Source of the DNA: Acinetobacter kyonggiensis
Lineage (GTDB): Bacteria > Pseudomonadota > Gammaproteobacteria > Pseudomonadales > Moraxellaceae
Assembly (NCBI RefSeq): GCF_900107285.1
Contig: NZ_FNPK01000007.1
Coordinates: 124,001-188,000, forward strand
Length of the DNA stretch: 64,000 bases
Direction of reading: 5' to 3'
A model generated the notes under the pieces. That model searched no databases and was not told the origin of the DNA. It saw only the letters and a program-made list of their open reading frames with translations. Each line of letters starts with the position of its first letter. The stretch's first letter is position 1. The position numbers and the translations under genes were made by a program. Shown here one piece after another: positions 37,001 to 47,141 of the stretch.

Positions 37001-37651
37001 ATGGCGACACGCATTACCAACCCAAAGTTATCGAAAAGTAGTCGAGATTGGATGAGAGAGCATTTAGACGATCCTTTTGTGAAAAAAGCACAAAAGGAAG
37101 GTTATCGTGCGCGTGCTGCTTATAAGCTGCTTGAAATGCAAGAAAAATACAAAATTATTAAACCTGGCATGACGGTTGTTGACCTTGGTGCTGCACCAGG
37201 AAGCTGGTCGCAAATTGCCGGAAAACTGGTGGGTGATAAAGGCTTACTTATCGCTTCTGATATCTTGGAAATGGATGCATTACCTGATGTAACCTTTTTA
37301 CAAGGTGACTTCCGCGAGGAAGAAGTTTTCGAAAAATTGTTAAATATTTTAAATGGACGGACTGTAGACGTTGTAATTTCAGATATGGCCCCCAATACAT
37401 CAGGTAATAAGGCTGTAGATCAACCTCGTCAAATTTACTTGTGTGAGCTTGCTTTAGATTTTGCCAATAAGGTTTTAGGACCTAAAGGTCAATTTGTAGT
37501 TAAGGTTTTCCAAGGAATTGGATTTGATGAATTCCGTAAACAAGTTGTAGATAGCTTTGATGTACTAAAAACAGCAAAACCTGCTGCTTCGCGTGCCCGT
37601 TCGAAAGAAGTATTTTTGATCGGACAGGGGCGTAAGAAGGCTTCTAAATAA
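37001..37651 (+). CDS. rlmE: 23S rRNA (uridine-2552 2'-O) methyltransferase
   Basis: RlmE (FtsJ/RrmJ) methylates U2552 of 23S rRNA in the 50S subunit. The 216 residues have the SAM-binding motif [15 protein letters not shown] and the K-D-K-E tetrad: Lys in RARAAYKL, Asp in [13 protein letters not shown], Lys in FVVKVFQG and Glu near the C-terminus in RSKEVFLI. The start ATG 37001 follows AGAGAG. It is followed by ftsH, the conserved order. Confidence 0.96.
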   Translation: MATRITNPKLSKSSRDWMREHLDDPFVKKAQKEGYRARAAYKLLEMQEKYKIIKPGMTVVDLGAAPGSWSQIAGKLVGDKGLLIASDILEMDALPDVTFLQGDFREEEVFEKLLNILNGRTVDVVISDMAPNTSGNKAVDQPRQIYLCELALDFANKVLGPKGQFVVKVFQGIGFDEFRKQVVDSFDVLKTAKPAASRARSKEVFLIGQGRKKASK

Positions 37652-37783
37652 AGTTTACTTGCCAAGACGTTAAAAATTGTGCATTTTGTACTTTTTTAAA
37701 ATATTGCAAAAGCTGGTCTTTAGCTTAAATTAAGGTCACCCATTTTGGGCATGATCAAATTAGATTGATATGGGAATAAAGCT

Positions 37784-39673
37784 TTGAGCGATCTCTTCAA
37801 GAATGCCGTATTGTGGCTGGTTATACTCGGTGTACTGATCCTTATTTTCAGTAACATCAGTGACCGCAATCAACCGACTGCACTGAATTATTCAGAGTTT
37901 GTTTCAGCTGTGAATGCTGGTCAAATTAAGCAAGTCACAATTGATGGTGAAAGAATTCGTGGTGAAAAAACAAACGGTTCAGAGTTTGAAAGTATTCGCC
38001 CTGCGATTCAAGATCCAGACCTTATGCCAAGCCTCATTAAAAACAATGTTGTCGTAGAAGGTACTGCACCTGCACGTCAAGGTTTGTTGATGCAGCTTCT
38101 TATCGCTAGCTTCCCTGTACTTTTAATCATTTTGTTATTCATGTTCTTTATGCGCAACATGGGTGGCGGTGCAGGTGGTAAAAGCGGCCCAATGAGTTTT
38201 GGTAAATCTAAAGCAAAAATGCTTTCAGAAGACCAAATTAAAGTAACATTTAGTGATGTTGCTGGCTGTGATGAAGCTAAACAAGAAGTTGTTGAAATTG
38301 TCGATTTCTTAAAAGATCCAACCAAATTTAAACGCCTAGGTGCAAGTATTCCACGTGGTGTTTTAATGGTGGGTCCTCCAGGTACAGGTAAAACTCTAAT
38401 TGCCAAAGCCATTGCTGGCGAAGCAAAAGTGCCATTCTTTAGTATTTCTGGTTCTGACTTTGTTGAAATGTTCGTTGGTGTGGGTGCGTCCCGTGTCCGT
38501 GATATGTTTGAACAAGCCAAACGTCATGCACCATGTATCATCTTTATTGATGAGATTGATGCTGTCGGTCGCCATCGTGGTTCGGGTACAGGTGGTGGTC
38601 ATGATGAACGTGAGCAAACACTGAACCAAATGCTGGTAGAAATGGACGGTTTTGAAGGTAATGAAGGTATTATCGTTATCGCTGCAACAAACCGAGCAGA
38701 TGTACTAGATAAAGCGTTACTTCGTCCGGGTCGTTTTGACCGTCAAGTGATGGTTGGTCTTCCAGACATTAAAGGTCGTGAACAAATTTTAAATGTTCAC
38801 ATGAAGAAATTACCTTCAGTCACAGGTGTGGATGTCAAAGTTCTTGCACGTGGTACACCAGGTTTTTCTGGTGCGCAATTGGCAAATCTTGTAAACGAAG
38901 CGGCATTATTTGCAGCACGTCGTAACAAGAATACTGTCGATATGCATGATTTTGAAGATGCAAAAGATAAGTTATACATGGGTCCTGAACGTAAATCGAT
39001 GGTGCTTCGTGATGAAGAACGTCGTGCTACGGCTTACCATGAAGCAGGTCATGCGATTGTTGCTGAAAGTTTACCGGGTACAGATCCTGTGCATAAAGTT
39101 ACCATTATGCCGCGTGGTTGGGCTTTGGGTGTGACTTGGCAGTTACCTGAATTCGATCAAACTAGCCATTATAAAGACAAAATGTTGAATGAACTTTCAA
39201 TTTTGTTTGGTGGTCGTATCGCTGAAGAAGTATTCATTAATCAAATGTCTACAGGTGCATCGAACGATTTTGAACGTGCAACAAAAATGGCGCGTGCAAT
39301 GGTTACGAAGTACGGTATGTCTGACAAGATGGGTGTGATGGTGTATGAAGAAGATGCACAGCAATCATTCATGGGCAGTATCGGTAGTCGCAGTATTTCT
39401 GAAACCACACAGTTAGAAGTGGATCGTGAAATTCGCCGTATTTTGGATGAACAGTACAGAGTGGCGCGTGATATCTTGGAAAGTAAGAAAGATATTGCTC
39501 ATGCGATGGTGAAAGCATTAATGGAATGGGAAACCATAGATCGTGACCAAATCCGTGACATCATGGAAGGTCGTGAACCACAACCACCTAAGGTATATGT
39601 TGCTGAAAATCCAGTGATTGATGTAACACCAAAGGATGGTCCTGTAACACCACCGCCATTACCTGCAAGTTAA
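37784..39673 (+). CDS. ftsH: ATP-dependent zinc metalloprotease FtsH
   Basis: FtsH is a hexameric inner-membrane AAA+ protease that degrades membrane and regulatory proteins. In 629 residues there are two membrane helices (5-25 and 100-122) around a periplasmic domain, Walker A GPPGTGKT (197-204), Walker B in [16 protein letters not shown], the second-region arginines in RPGRFDRQV, and the zinc site HEAGH in [11 protein letters not shown]. The start is TTG 37784, with TGGGAATAAAG upstream and family-like [12 protein letters not shown]. The C-terminus is rich in Pro. Confidence 0.97.
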   Translation: MSDLFKNAVLWLVILGVLILIFSNISDRNQPTALNYSEFVSAVNAGQIKQVTIDGERIRGEKTNGSEFESIRPAIQDPDLMPSLIKNNVVVEGTAPARQGLLMQLLIASFPVLLIILLFMFFMRNMGGGAGGKSGPMSFGKSKAKMLSEDQIKVTFSDVAGCDEAKQEVVEIVDFLKDPTKFKRLGASIPRGVLMVGPPGTGKTLIAKAIAGEAKVPFFSISGSDFVEMFVGVGASRVRDMFEQAKRHAPCIIFIDEIDAVGRHRGSGTGGGHDEREQTLNQMLVEMDGFEGNEGIIVIAATNRADVLDKALLRPGRFDRQVMVGLPDIKGREQILNVHMKKLPSVTGVDVKVLARGTPGFSGAQLANLVNEAALFAARRNKNTVDMHDFEDAKDKLYMGPERKSMVLRDEERRATAYHEAGHAIVAESLPGTDPVHKVTIMPRGWALGVTWQLPEFDQTSHYKDKMLNELSILFGGRIAEEVFINQMSTGASNDFERATKMARAMVTKYGMSDKMGVMVYEEDAQQSFMGSIGSRSISETTQLEVDREIRRILDEQYRVARDILESKKDIAHAMVKALMEWETIDRDQIRDIMEGREPQPPKVYVAENPVIDVTPKDGPVTPPPLPAS

Positions 39674-39688
39674 TTAAAAGCTTTACAT

Positions 39689-39718
39689 AAAAAAGAGTCT
39701 CAATAGAGGCTCTTTTTT
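39689..39718 (+). terminator. ftsH terminator
   Basis: AAAAGAGTCTC pairs with GAGGCTCTTTT around AATA, followed by T, between ftsH and folP. Confidence 0.8.
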
Positions 39719-39807
39719 ATGTTTAAAAGTTGAATTTTTGAGAACATTTCAGCAAGAAGAAAAGTCACTCTTGATACACTGTGCTTAGATATTTTAGGAA
39801 AGTTACT

Positions 39808-40659
39808 ATGCGATTGATGCCATTACCCAAACGAGTATTGCAATGTGGAACATTGAGCTTGGATTTATCTCAACCGCATGTGATGGGGATTCTCAATGTT
39901 ACGCCTGACTCTTTTAGTGATGGTGGGAAGCATAATACGCAAGACCAAGCCATAGCGTATGCGCTGCAAATGATTGCTGATGGGGCAACCGTGATTGATG
40001 TCGGGGGCGAGTCAACACGACCAGGTGCTTCAAGTGTTGAAGTTGAAGAAGAAATTCGTCGTGTTGTGCCTGTGGTTAAAGAATTATCCAAACATAATGT
40101 TGTTATCTCAATTGATACTTCACAGCCTGAAGTCATAAAGGCTGCGGTAAAAGCAGGTGCACATATTTGGAATGATGTTCGTGCTTTAACCCGTCCACAT
40201 GCGCTAGTTACCGCAGCGGAGTTGAATATACCCATTATTATTATGCATATGCGTGGTGAGCCAACCACGATGAATCAATTGGATCAATATAATGACGTAA
40301 CAGTTGATGTGATGGGGGAGTTACAACAACGTGTTAATGATGCCCTTAAAGTGGGGGTGAAGCCTGAAAATATCATGATTGATCCAGGGTTTGGTTTTGC
40401 TAAAAATGCACAGCAAAACTTAAAACTGCTACAACAATTTCATAAATTAAACCAAATGGGTTATCCAATTCTTTCGGCATTATCTCGTAAGCGTTTTATT
40501 GGTGAAGCATTGGGTGGAGCGGATGCTCAAAACCGTGCTGTAGGTTCGGTAGCAGCACATTTGATCAGTATTCAGCAAGGCGCCAGTATGGTGCGTGCGC
40601 ATGATGTAAAAGCGATGTCAGATGCAATTCAGGTTTGGCAAGCCATGCTGTCGGCTTAA
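39808..40659 (+). CDS. folP: Dihydropteroate synthase
   Basis: FolP joins p-aminobenzoate to dihydropterin pyrophosphate and is the sulfonamide target. The 283 residues have the two signatures HVMGILNVTPDSFSDGGKH and VIDVGGESTRPGA, plus ISIDTSQPEV, IMHMRGEPTTM, DPGFGFAKN and LSRKRFIGE. I chose ATG 39808 with TAGGAAAG before it; GTG 39781 would add nine residues that overlap this site. A terminator separates it from ftsH, so it may have its own promoter. Confidence 0.96.
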   Translation: MRLMPLPKRVLQCGTLSLDLSQPHVMGILNVTPDSFSDGGKHNTQDQAIAYALQMIADGATVIDVGGESTRPGASSVEVEEEIRRVVPVVKELSKHNVVISIDTSQPEVIKAAVKAGAHIWNDVRALTRPHALVTAAELNIPIIIMHMRGEPTTMNQLDQYNDVTVDVMGELQQRVNDALKVGVKPENIMIDPGFGFAKNAQQNLKLLQQFHKLNQMGYPILSALSRKRFIGEALGGADAQNRAVGSVAAHLISIQQGASMVRAHDVKAMSDAIQVWQAMLSA

Positions 40660-40813
40660 GTTTAGGCAAGCTGGTTTGATTGGTGCAACTGGCTTGCCGT
40701 ATTGATTTGTTAGCGCAAAATTACATAAAGGCAGTATGATAAAAATAAAAGTTGTTTATAGTGCAGAAATCTATTGATTTGTTTTTGATAATAACAACTT
40801 AGGATAAGTAATA

Positions 40814-42400
40814 ATGTTTAAACTTAAATTTTTGACCGTCACGGTAAGTACATTCATCTTGGCTGCTTGTGGACAAATGCCATCTCAGCAAATGAGAATG
40901 GGTGAAGTTGCGGTATTATCGATGCCAGCGCCAGCGTTGAATATTACTGCATATGAACGTGCCCAGCCATTGGTAGAAAATACTGAGAATTATCAAAAAA
41001 TTGACACAAATACTGTACATAGTGTTGCTCAGCAGCCTATTTCCACATTTAGTATTGATGTTGATACAGGAAGTTATACCAATGTGCGTCGTTTTTTAAC
41101 GAAAGAAGCACAGTTGCCCCCAGTCGATGCTGTGCGTATTGAGGAAATGGTCAATTACTTTAATTATGATTATCCTGAGCAGCAGGGAAAGCATCCATTT
41201 TCAGTTTCAACGGAAACAGTTAACTCACCTTGGCAACCAAACGCCAAAATTATTCGAATCGGGATTAGGGCTAAAGATATTGCGGCTCAACAATTACCCC
41301 CAGCAAATTTGGTTTTCTTAGTTGATGTTTCGGGCAGTATGGATGCAGAGAATAAATTACCTTTAGTCAAGAAGACTCTTGCACTATTGACTGAGCAACT
41401 ACGCCCGCAAGATAAAGTCACGATTGTTACTTATGCTAGTGGAGAAGATTTAGCCTTGGCTGCAACCTCTGGTGCAGAGAAAGATAAAATCTTAAAGGTC
41501 ATTTATCGCTTGAAAGCGGGAGGTGCAACTTCAGGCGAGCGTGCCATTCAATTGGCATATGAGCAGGCAGAGAAGTCTTATATTAAAGCAGGAATTAACC
41601 GAATCTTGATTGCAACGGATGGTGACTTTAATGTGGGCATTACCGATTTTAATACACTAAAAGGTATGATTGCTGAAAAGCGTAAATCAGGCATTTCATT
41701 TACCACTTTGGGTTTTGGCAGTGGTAATTATGATGAGCAGTTGATGGAACAGCTTGCAGATGCTGGTGATGGTAACTATAGCTATATTGATAACGAGCGT
41801 GAGGCTAAAAAAGTGTTGCAACGACAGTTGTCCTCTACTTTAGCAACGGTTGCGCAAGATGTGAAAATACAAGTCGAATTTAACCCAGCGACAGTTAAAG
41901 AATATCGCCTGATTGGTTATGAAAATCGCCTGTTAAAAAATGAAGACTTTAATAATGATCAAGTCGATGCTGGAGATATTGGTGCAGGGCATACTGTTAC
42001 GGCACTCTATGAAATTATTCCTGTAGGGCAAAAAGGGTGGTTAAATGAACCACGCTATCAAGTCGCACCTACAGCTTCAGCCTCGCTTAAACATGAGTAC
42101 GCTGATGTAAATTTACGTTATAAATTGCCTAACCAAACACAAAGTATTTTGCTGAATTCACCTGTACAAGTTACAAGTAAGCCTCTGGCACAGGCCAGTA
42201 CAGATACCCGTTTTGCCATTGCGGTTGCCGCGTATGGACAGCAACTTCGAGGTGGTCAGTACAATGCAAATATGCAATGGGATGATATTTTACGCTTAGC
42301 ACAAAGTGCTGCAAAACCTGATACATTTGGCTTACGTGAAGAATTTATCGATTTATTAAAAATAGCAAAAAGTCTAAGTTCAGAGCAGAAAAAATCGTAG
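40814..42400 (+). CDS. VWA-domain lipoprotein (YfbK-like)
   Basis: The 528-residue lipoprotein has lipobox LAAC with Cys19 and Gly after it. An N-terminal segment around STFSIDVDTGSYTNVRRFL matches the YfbK group, and a von Willebrand factor A domain (about 165-340) carries a complete MIDAS start DVSGS (171-175), with Thr and Asp in GATSGERA and ATDGDFNVGI. A DUF3520-like C-terminal region follows. MIDAS binds a divalent metal and protein partners. ATG 40814 follows TTAGGATAAGTAAT. Confidence 0.92.
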   Translation: MFKLKFLTVTVSTFILAACGQMPSQQMRMGEVAVLSMPAPALNITAYERAQPLVENTENYQKIDTNTVHSVAQQPISTFSIDVDTGSYTNVRRFLTKEAQLPPVDAVRIEEMVNYFNYDYPEQQGKHPFSVSTETVNSPWQPNAKIIRIGIRAKDIAAQQLPPANLVFLVDVSGSMDAENKLPLVKKTLALLTEQLRPQDKVTIVTYASGEDLALAATSGAEKDKILKVIYRLKAGGATSGERAIQLAYEQAEKSYIKAGINRILIATDGDFNVGITDFNTLKGMIAEKRKSGISFTTLGFGSGNYDEQLMEQLADAGDGNYSYIDNEREAKKVLQRQLSSTLATVAQDVKIQVEFNPATVKEYRLIGYENRLLKNEDFNNDQVDAGDIGAGHTVTALYEIIPVGQKGWLNEPRYQVAPTASASLKHEYADVNLRYKLPNQTQSILLNSPVQVTSKPLAQASTDTRFAIAVAAYGQQLRGGQYNANMQWDDILRLAQSAAKPDTFGLREEFIDLLKIAKSLSSEQKKS

Positions 42401-42426
42401 ACGTTGGGTTGTTTGAAGTGATGTAA

Positions 42427-42455
42427 ACGAGCAGATGGAAATCTGCTCGTTTTTT
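42427..42455 (+). terminator. Terminator of the VWA gene
   Basis: ACGAGCAGAT pairs with ATCTGCTCGT around GGAA, followed by T. Confidence 0.85.
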
Positions 42456-42522
42456 CATTTGGTAAAATGTAAAGTTTATGTTATACAAGCTCGCTTTAAT
42501 GCGTGTCTTTTTTGAGTTTTAT

Positions 42523-42837
42523 ATGTTTGAAGATTTACTTCTCCCTATGTTTGATGATGAATATTATCCAGATATTCTTGTCGCTGAAGTTAAACAGATC
42601 ATTAAGCAGTTTGCGAAGAAAATAGCAAAAACGGATCTATCTGAAGTCGAAATTTATCGTTTTGCTGCTGAAACCGTTGTATCCATTAATAAAATGAAGC
42701 TACAGTTTGATGATCTTGATTCATCATTAGATGACACGGCAGCGGATTATATTGCTGAAGCGATGATGATGGTGGCGCAAGATAATGGCTACATGAATAT
42801 TGAAATGGAAGAATTGGTGTCGAATAGAGAGTGGTGA
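42523..42837 (+). CDS. DUF5713-like small acidic protein
   Basis: The roughly 104-residue acidic helical protein has the phrases LLLPMFDDEYYPDILVAEVKQ near the start and VSNREW at the end, which fit the DUF5713 group as I remember it. Family function is unknown. I chose ATG 42523 since the family alignment begins here; ATG 42478 and 42499 would add residues of non-protein-like composition, and no start has a clear ribosome site. It stands alone behind the VWA terminator. Confidence 0.7.
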   Translation: MFEDLLLPMFDDEYYPDILVAEVKQIIKQFAKKIAKTDLSEVEIYRFAAETVVSINKMKLQFDDLDSSLDDTAADYIAEAMMMVAQDNGYMNIEMEELVSNREW

Positions 42838-42851
42838 TGCACTCTTTATTT

Positions 42852-43244
42852 TTAAAGTTTATTTAAATCTGACAATAAATCTGAAAGATGGCAACTTTCT
42901 TTAAGATGTACGTCTAATATCTCATCTACGACTAAATGATATCGTTCATTTTTTTCATAAGCGCTGGCTTTAAGGCTGAGCCAAAAATGAGCGTCTTGTT
43001 TTAGTCGTTTTCGAATTATATCTTCATCTTGAATATGCTTGAAATCAAGAAGATATTGATTTTTCGCTAAATTACAGTGCTGTAAGATCAGTTGATCTTT
43101 ATCTTGTATGATTGTTCCAGAAAATAAATCATAAAGAATAGCGGGTTTCTCTGTTGTAACTAATTCTTCAGCATGGCTAAAAGGTGAAGTAATGAGTAAA
43201 AAGAAGCTGATATAGAATAGATGCTGTAATCCGTTGAAATTCAT
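42852..43244 (-). CDS. Hypothetical secreted protein
   Basis: The 130-residue product has a clear signal peptide (hydrophobic residues 10-20, cleavage after SHA before EELVTTEK). The mature part has two Cys (HCNLAK and ESCHLSD), so a periplasmic disulfide is possible. No domain was recognised. It is convergent with the DUF5713-like gene and lies before the tRNA-Leu gene on the same strand. Confidence 0.68.
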   Translation of the reverse strand: MNFNGLQHLFYISFFLLITSPFSHAEELVTTEKPAILYDLFSGTIIQDKDQLILQHCNLAKNQYLLDFKHIQDEDIIRKRLKQDAHFWLSLKASAYEKNERYHLVVDEILDVHLKESCHLSDLLSDLNKL

Positions 43245-43293
43245 GTTTTATATTTCTTGTTCTGTGTTTGCTGGTATTTTAATAATTCAGACA

Positions 43294-43322
43294 TAAAAAA
43301 ACCAGCATAAGCTGGAATTTTT
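43294..43322 (-). terminator. Terminator behind tRNA-Leu
   Basis: CCAGC and GCTGG pair around TTAT, extended by A/T pairs, with a run of T on the minus strand. Confidence 0.7.
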
Positions 43323-43349
43323 ATTGCACCATTTTAAAAAGTATTAAAA

Positions 43350-43435
43350 TGGTGCCCGAGGCCAGACTCGAACTGGCACGCTTTGTGGGCGGGGGATTTT
43401 AAATCCCCTGTGTCTACCGATTTCACCACTCGGGC
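43350..43435 (-). tRNA. tRNA-Leu (UAA anticodon)
   Basis: On the minus strand the acceptor stem GCCCGAG pairs with CTCGGGC. The anticodon stem GGGGA/TCCCC encloses the loop TTTAAAA with anticodon TAA. A long class II variable arm and the T-loop GTTCGAGTC are present. CCA is encoded at 43352-43350. The total of 86 nt fits a class II leucine tRNA. Just behind it an inverted repeat (43327-43354, arms CACCATTTTAA/TTAAAATGGTG) reaches into the CCA end. Confidence 0.95.
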
Positions 43436-43640
43436 ATGAGCGCAATAATAGAGGACGAATGAAAACTTGGCAAGTATCTTTACGTTTGTTTGCTTTCTTT
43501 TCAATCAATTCATGTGCTTATCTAGCAAAATTCTTTATTTTTTATCAAGAAACAATAAATTGTCATGATTCTTTCATCGATTTGAGATCATAAAGCAACA
43601 ATCCTTTCTTATATTAAAAGAATAAAAAATAAGGAAAAAT

Positions 43641-45407
43641 ATGATGTCTTTGAAAATTTCACGCCGTGAACTTCTGCAAAAAACCTTGGCCAGTTTTGGG
43701 GCTTTATCTTTACCGATTTCACTGACGGCTTGTGGTGGGGATTCTGATGATGGCATGCAATCTGACAGTGTGAAAGCAGATTTTTTACATGGTGTTGCCA
43801 GTGGTGACCCTTTAAAAGATAAGATTATTTTATGGACGCGTCTTACACCGAATGATGTATCTTTGCGTTTAGAGGTCATTTGGGAAATTGCTTTAGATCA
43901 AAAATTTACCCAATTGGTTAATTCTGGCAAAGTACAAACTGCACAAGCACAAGATTTTACCGTAAAAGTTGATGCCAATAAATTAAAATCAAATCAGCGC
44001 TATTACTATCGATTCCGTTATGGCAATGTTATTTCACCTATAGGTCAAACCAAAACATTGCCTGAAAGTAGCAATACAGTGAGTTTTGCGGTCTGTTCTT
44101 GTTCTAACTATCCAGCAGGTTATTTCCATGTTTATCAGGAAATAGCCAAACAGGATGTAGATGTGGTCATTCATCTAGGAGACTATATTTATGAATATGG
44201 TAAAGACGGCTATGCCACAGAAGATGCTGCTCAATTGGGGCGGGAGTTGGCTTTAGATAATAATAAAGAAATAATTACCTTAGACGATTATCGTAAGCGT
44301 TATGCTTTATATCGGAAGGATATCGCTTTACAAACGGTACATCAGCGTCATCCTTTTATTGTGATTTGGGATGATCATGAACTAGCGAATGATACATGGA
44401 AAGATGGCGCGGAAAATCATACAGAAGAAACGGAAAGTAATAAAAATGAAGGTAAATTTATAGCGCGTAAAATTGCAGCGCTGCAAGCTTATTTTGAATG
44501 GATGCCTATACGTCCTGTTTCAGACAATGATCATTTAAATATTTATCGTCAATTTAATTTTGGCACCTTGGTGCAGTTGACCATGTTGGATACGCGAGTT
44601 TTAGCACGTGATCGACAGTTAGATTATGCTGACTACATGACAGCACAGGGGATGGATTTTCAGCGTTTTCAACAAGATTTAAATCATCCGATGCGGACGT
44701 TAATGGGGTATAAGCAATTGCAGTGGCTACAGGCTCAATTGGAGCAATCTACAGCGACTTGGAATATACTCGGTCAACAAGTACTGATGAGTAAAATGCT
44801 GATTCCTGCTGAACTTTTGCTGCCGTTAAGCCAGATGGATATTGTGGCCTTAAACCAAAAAATTCCAGAATTAGTCACTTTGAAAATGCGAGCTTTACAA
44901 GGTGATCCAAGCCTAACAGAAATAGAAAAAGCACGTTTAACTTTGGTTGCACCCTATAATTTAGATGCTTGGGATGGTTACGCTGCGGAACGTGAAATAC
45001 TCTATGCGACCTTGAGGAAAGTTGATAAAAAGGTCGTGGTTTTAGCTGGTGATACGCACAATGCATGGGCATCGGATTTACACAGTCAAAGTGGTGAACA
45101 TGTTGGCTTAGAACTGGCGACCAGTTCCGTATCTTCACCGGGTCTGGAAAAATATTTAAATATTCCCTTGGCGCAATTACAACAATTTGAATTGGCTTTC
45201 ACAACCTTAATTGATGAACTAAATTATTGTAATTTGAACCAACGTGGCTATTTAACTGTGCATTTTACTGCGCAGCAGATGCAAGCGAATTGGGTGTTTG
45301 TGAATACCATTAAAGACCGACAGTATACTGTCGATCATGATCGTTCTTATCAAGTTTTGGTAGACAGTACGCTCAATGATATAAAAGCCGAACCAAAAAT
45401 TGCTTAA
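43641..45407 (+). CDS. phoD: Alkaline phosphatase D family protein, Tat lipoprotein
   Basis: PhoD-type phosphodiesterases/phosphatases use a metal site with Fe and Ca. The 588 residues begin with a Tat signal (SRRELLQK, residues 7-14) that ends in a lipobox LTAC with Cys31, so the enzyme is probably folded before export and then lipid-anchored. Core motifs are FLHGVASGDPL, VIHLGDYIYEYG, VIWDDHELANDTWKDG and VLAGDTHNAWASDL, holding the metal ligands. The start ATG 43641 follows TAAGGAAAAAT. It probably scavenges phosphate; no Pho box was identified. Confidence 0.92.
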   Translation: MMSLKISRRELLQKTLASFGALSLPISLTACGGDSDDGMQSDSVKADFLHGVASGDPLKDKIILWTRLTPNDVSLRLEVIWEIALDQKFTQLVNSGKVQTAQAQDFTVKVDANKLKSNQRYYYRFRYGNVISPIGQTKTLPESSNTVSFAVCSCSNYPAGYFHVYQEIAKQDVDVVIHLGDYIYEYGKDGYATEDAAQLGRELALDNNKEIITLDDYRKRYALYRKDIALQTVHQRHPFIVIWDDHELANDTWKDGAENHTEETESNKNEGKFIARKIAALQAYFEWMPIRPVSDNDHLNIYRQFNFGTLVQLTMLDTRVLARDRQLDYADYMTAQGMDFQRFQQDLNHPMRTLMGYKQLQWLQAQLEQSTATWNILGQQVLMSKMLIPAELLLPLSQMDIVALNQKIPELVTLKMRALQGDPSLTEIEKARLTLVAPYNLDAWDGYAAEREILYATLRKVDKKVVVLAGDTHNAWASDLHSQSGEHVGLELATSSVSSPGLEKYLNIPLAQLQQFELAFTTLIDELNYCNLNQRGYLTVHFTAQQMQANWVFVNTIKDRQYTVDHDRSYQVLVDSTLNDIKAEPKIA

Positions 45408-45451
45408 CTTTAAGTGTTCAAAATCTGGGTAGGGAAACTCAGATTTTGGCG

Positions 45452-46183
45452 CTACATTAAGCTATCTAAATAGGTCTCGACATCCACATGTTTATGGGTT
45501 TTGCACAATTCATTTTCATAACGAATCAGTTGAATGTAGAGGTCAATAAATTGTTGTTCTTGTTGTTGTAGTACATTGAGCGTTTTGGAATTTTTAGCAC
45601 TGAATAAACGCTTGAATTTAATCTTTAAAATTTGTTTATATGACCAAAAACAGATTCGACGCGTTTCTTGTAGATAAAAATATTGTTCATTTTGAGTGTC
45701 AGCGCGGAACATATTTTCTTTATAAAAGCGTACAAAACCAAAACTTAAGGCAAGAAAAAAAAGAATAATCTGTAAAAAAATACTTTCAATATAGGCAATG
45801 TTAATGGCTTGGAGCAGAATCAGCACTGCTAATTTAATCGGGGTATGACGAAGTTGTTGATATAAAGAGGTTGAACTGTGTTTGATTTGTTTAATCACCA
45901 ATGGGGTATACAGCATAAACAATAACATGATGGCTAAAACAGCAATGCCATAGGAACGAAAGTGATCAAATTGTGGCAGTTGAACCGAGATGAAATGACC
46001 CAAACTCATTGAAAGAGAGATAAATATCATTGCCGCAAGAACCCAAGGAATCAGTTCTTTAAGTTCGTCTAAAATGCCTTTGGTTTTGATCATACTATAA
46101 AACAAAAAATTTCTTTTAAAGGCGGTTGGGTGTTGTTCCCGCATTTGTTTTAAAAAAAGCGCAGTTTGTTTGTTGCTGATCAT
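45452..46183 (-). CDS. Hypothetical membrane protein
   Basis: The roughly 243-residue product has four predicted membrane helices (near 45-65, 78-98, 120-136 and 136-155) and a basic, Gln-rich C-terminal cytoplasmic half. No family was recognised. I chose Met at 46183 (ISNKQTALFLKQMREQ follows); an earlier start at 46198 is possible. It is convergent with phoD; an inverted repeat (45420-45447, AAAATCTG/CAGATTTT) between them may be a terminator. Confidence 0.65.
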   Translation of the reverse strand: MISNKQTALFLKQMREQHPTAFKRNFLFYSMIKTKGILDELKELIPWVLAAMIFISLSMSLGHFISVQLPQFDHFRSYGIAVLAIMLLFMLYTPLVIKQIKHSSTSLYQQLRHTPIKLAVLILLQAINIAYIESIFLQIILFFLALSFGFVRFYKENMFRADTQNEQYFYLQETRRICFWSYKQILKIKFKRLFSAKNSKTLNVLQQQEQQFIDLYIQLIRYENELCKTHKHVDVETYLDSLM

Positions 46184-46538
46184 AAGAATCAAGAGCACAT
46201 AAAAATGAACTGTAATATAAATGATTTAATGACATTTGGCAGAAAAAAGTGGCGCTATGATTTATGAATCAGCAATAAACCGCTGTTATTTTTATTTTCA
46301 GTAGAATGAGCAGTTAGCTTTCGGGATTTCTGAGGATTAATTTACAATATTGTTTTATCTGAAAAATCATTAATTGAAGCCATTATTTAGATCAATTGGT
46401 TTTGCCACTCATCAAGTTGTTTTGGCGATTATTTTAGCTGTGCTATGCGCGAAGAATATGCTGAACTAGATTTTATTCCTGTATTAAATGGTGATTTATG
46501 CGAAAATAGTGCTTTATTATTTTGTCCAAGGACAGTTC

Positions 46539-47048
46539 ATGACTGATCAATCTCCTGAATCTTTAAGCGATATCGAAATTTTAGACATTTTACAGTCCAT
46601 GAAAAACGATGAGCTGAATACTGAAGCGAAAGAGATTATCTTGAATGGTGGTAAAGCGGGTCGTCAAGAAGCATATAAGCAAGCCATTGTTGCTTTGCAT
46701 AATGCTTTTGAAAAAAACTTTGTTGAAGCGGTCACTTTGGCATTGGGGCTAAATGCAGGACAAGCGAAAAAGATTAAATATAAAAAAGATCGTATCCGTA
46801 TTTTGAAAGTGCGCGGCATTGATTATATGGCAATTGATGGTGCTGAAACTGCTCAGGTTTTATCACAAGTTGCTCAAGCAATTGTGCGTGAAGATGCTAT
46901 TGTAACGAATGGTTTGCACAATATTTTCCCATTTTGGAAAGAAGGCTGGCCAATGGTTCAGTTTGATAATGCCTACAATATTTTAGAAGATGATATTCGA
47001 ATTCATTATGCTCTGGTGATTGAAAGCTTGATTAAACACTGTAGATAA
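46539..47048 (+). CDS. Hypothetical soluble protein
   Basis: The 169-residue acidic protein has no signal or membrane helix. It starts MTDQSPESLSDIEILDILQS and has a basic central piece, KKIKYKKDRIRILKVRGIDY. It ends in a helical segment. AAGGACAG before ATG 46539 supports this start; the frame is open upstream to 46488 without a ribosome site. I recognise no family. It ends in a strong terminator and stands alone. Confidence 0.68.
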   Translation: MTDQSPESLSDIEILDILQSMKNDELNTEAKEIILNGGKAGRQEAYKQAIVALHNAFEKNFVEAVTLALGLNAGQAKKIKYKKDRIRILKVRGIDYMAIDGAETAQVLSQVAQAIVREDAIVTNGLHNIFPFWKEGWPMVQFDNAYNILEDDIRIHYALVIESLIKHCR

Positions 47049-47063
47049 TCTTTGTAAATAGTT

Positions 47064-47093
47064 AAAAAGCACCTTCATGAAGGTGCTTTTTTA
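47064..47093 (+). terminator. Terminator
   Basis: AAAAAGCACCTT pairs with AAGGTGCTTTTT around CATG, and T continue. Confidence 0.85.
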
Positions 47094-47141
47094 TGTCATC
47101 TGACTTTTTGCAACAGCCTATCCTAAAATTTAAGCGACGAT

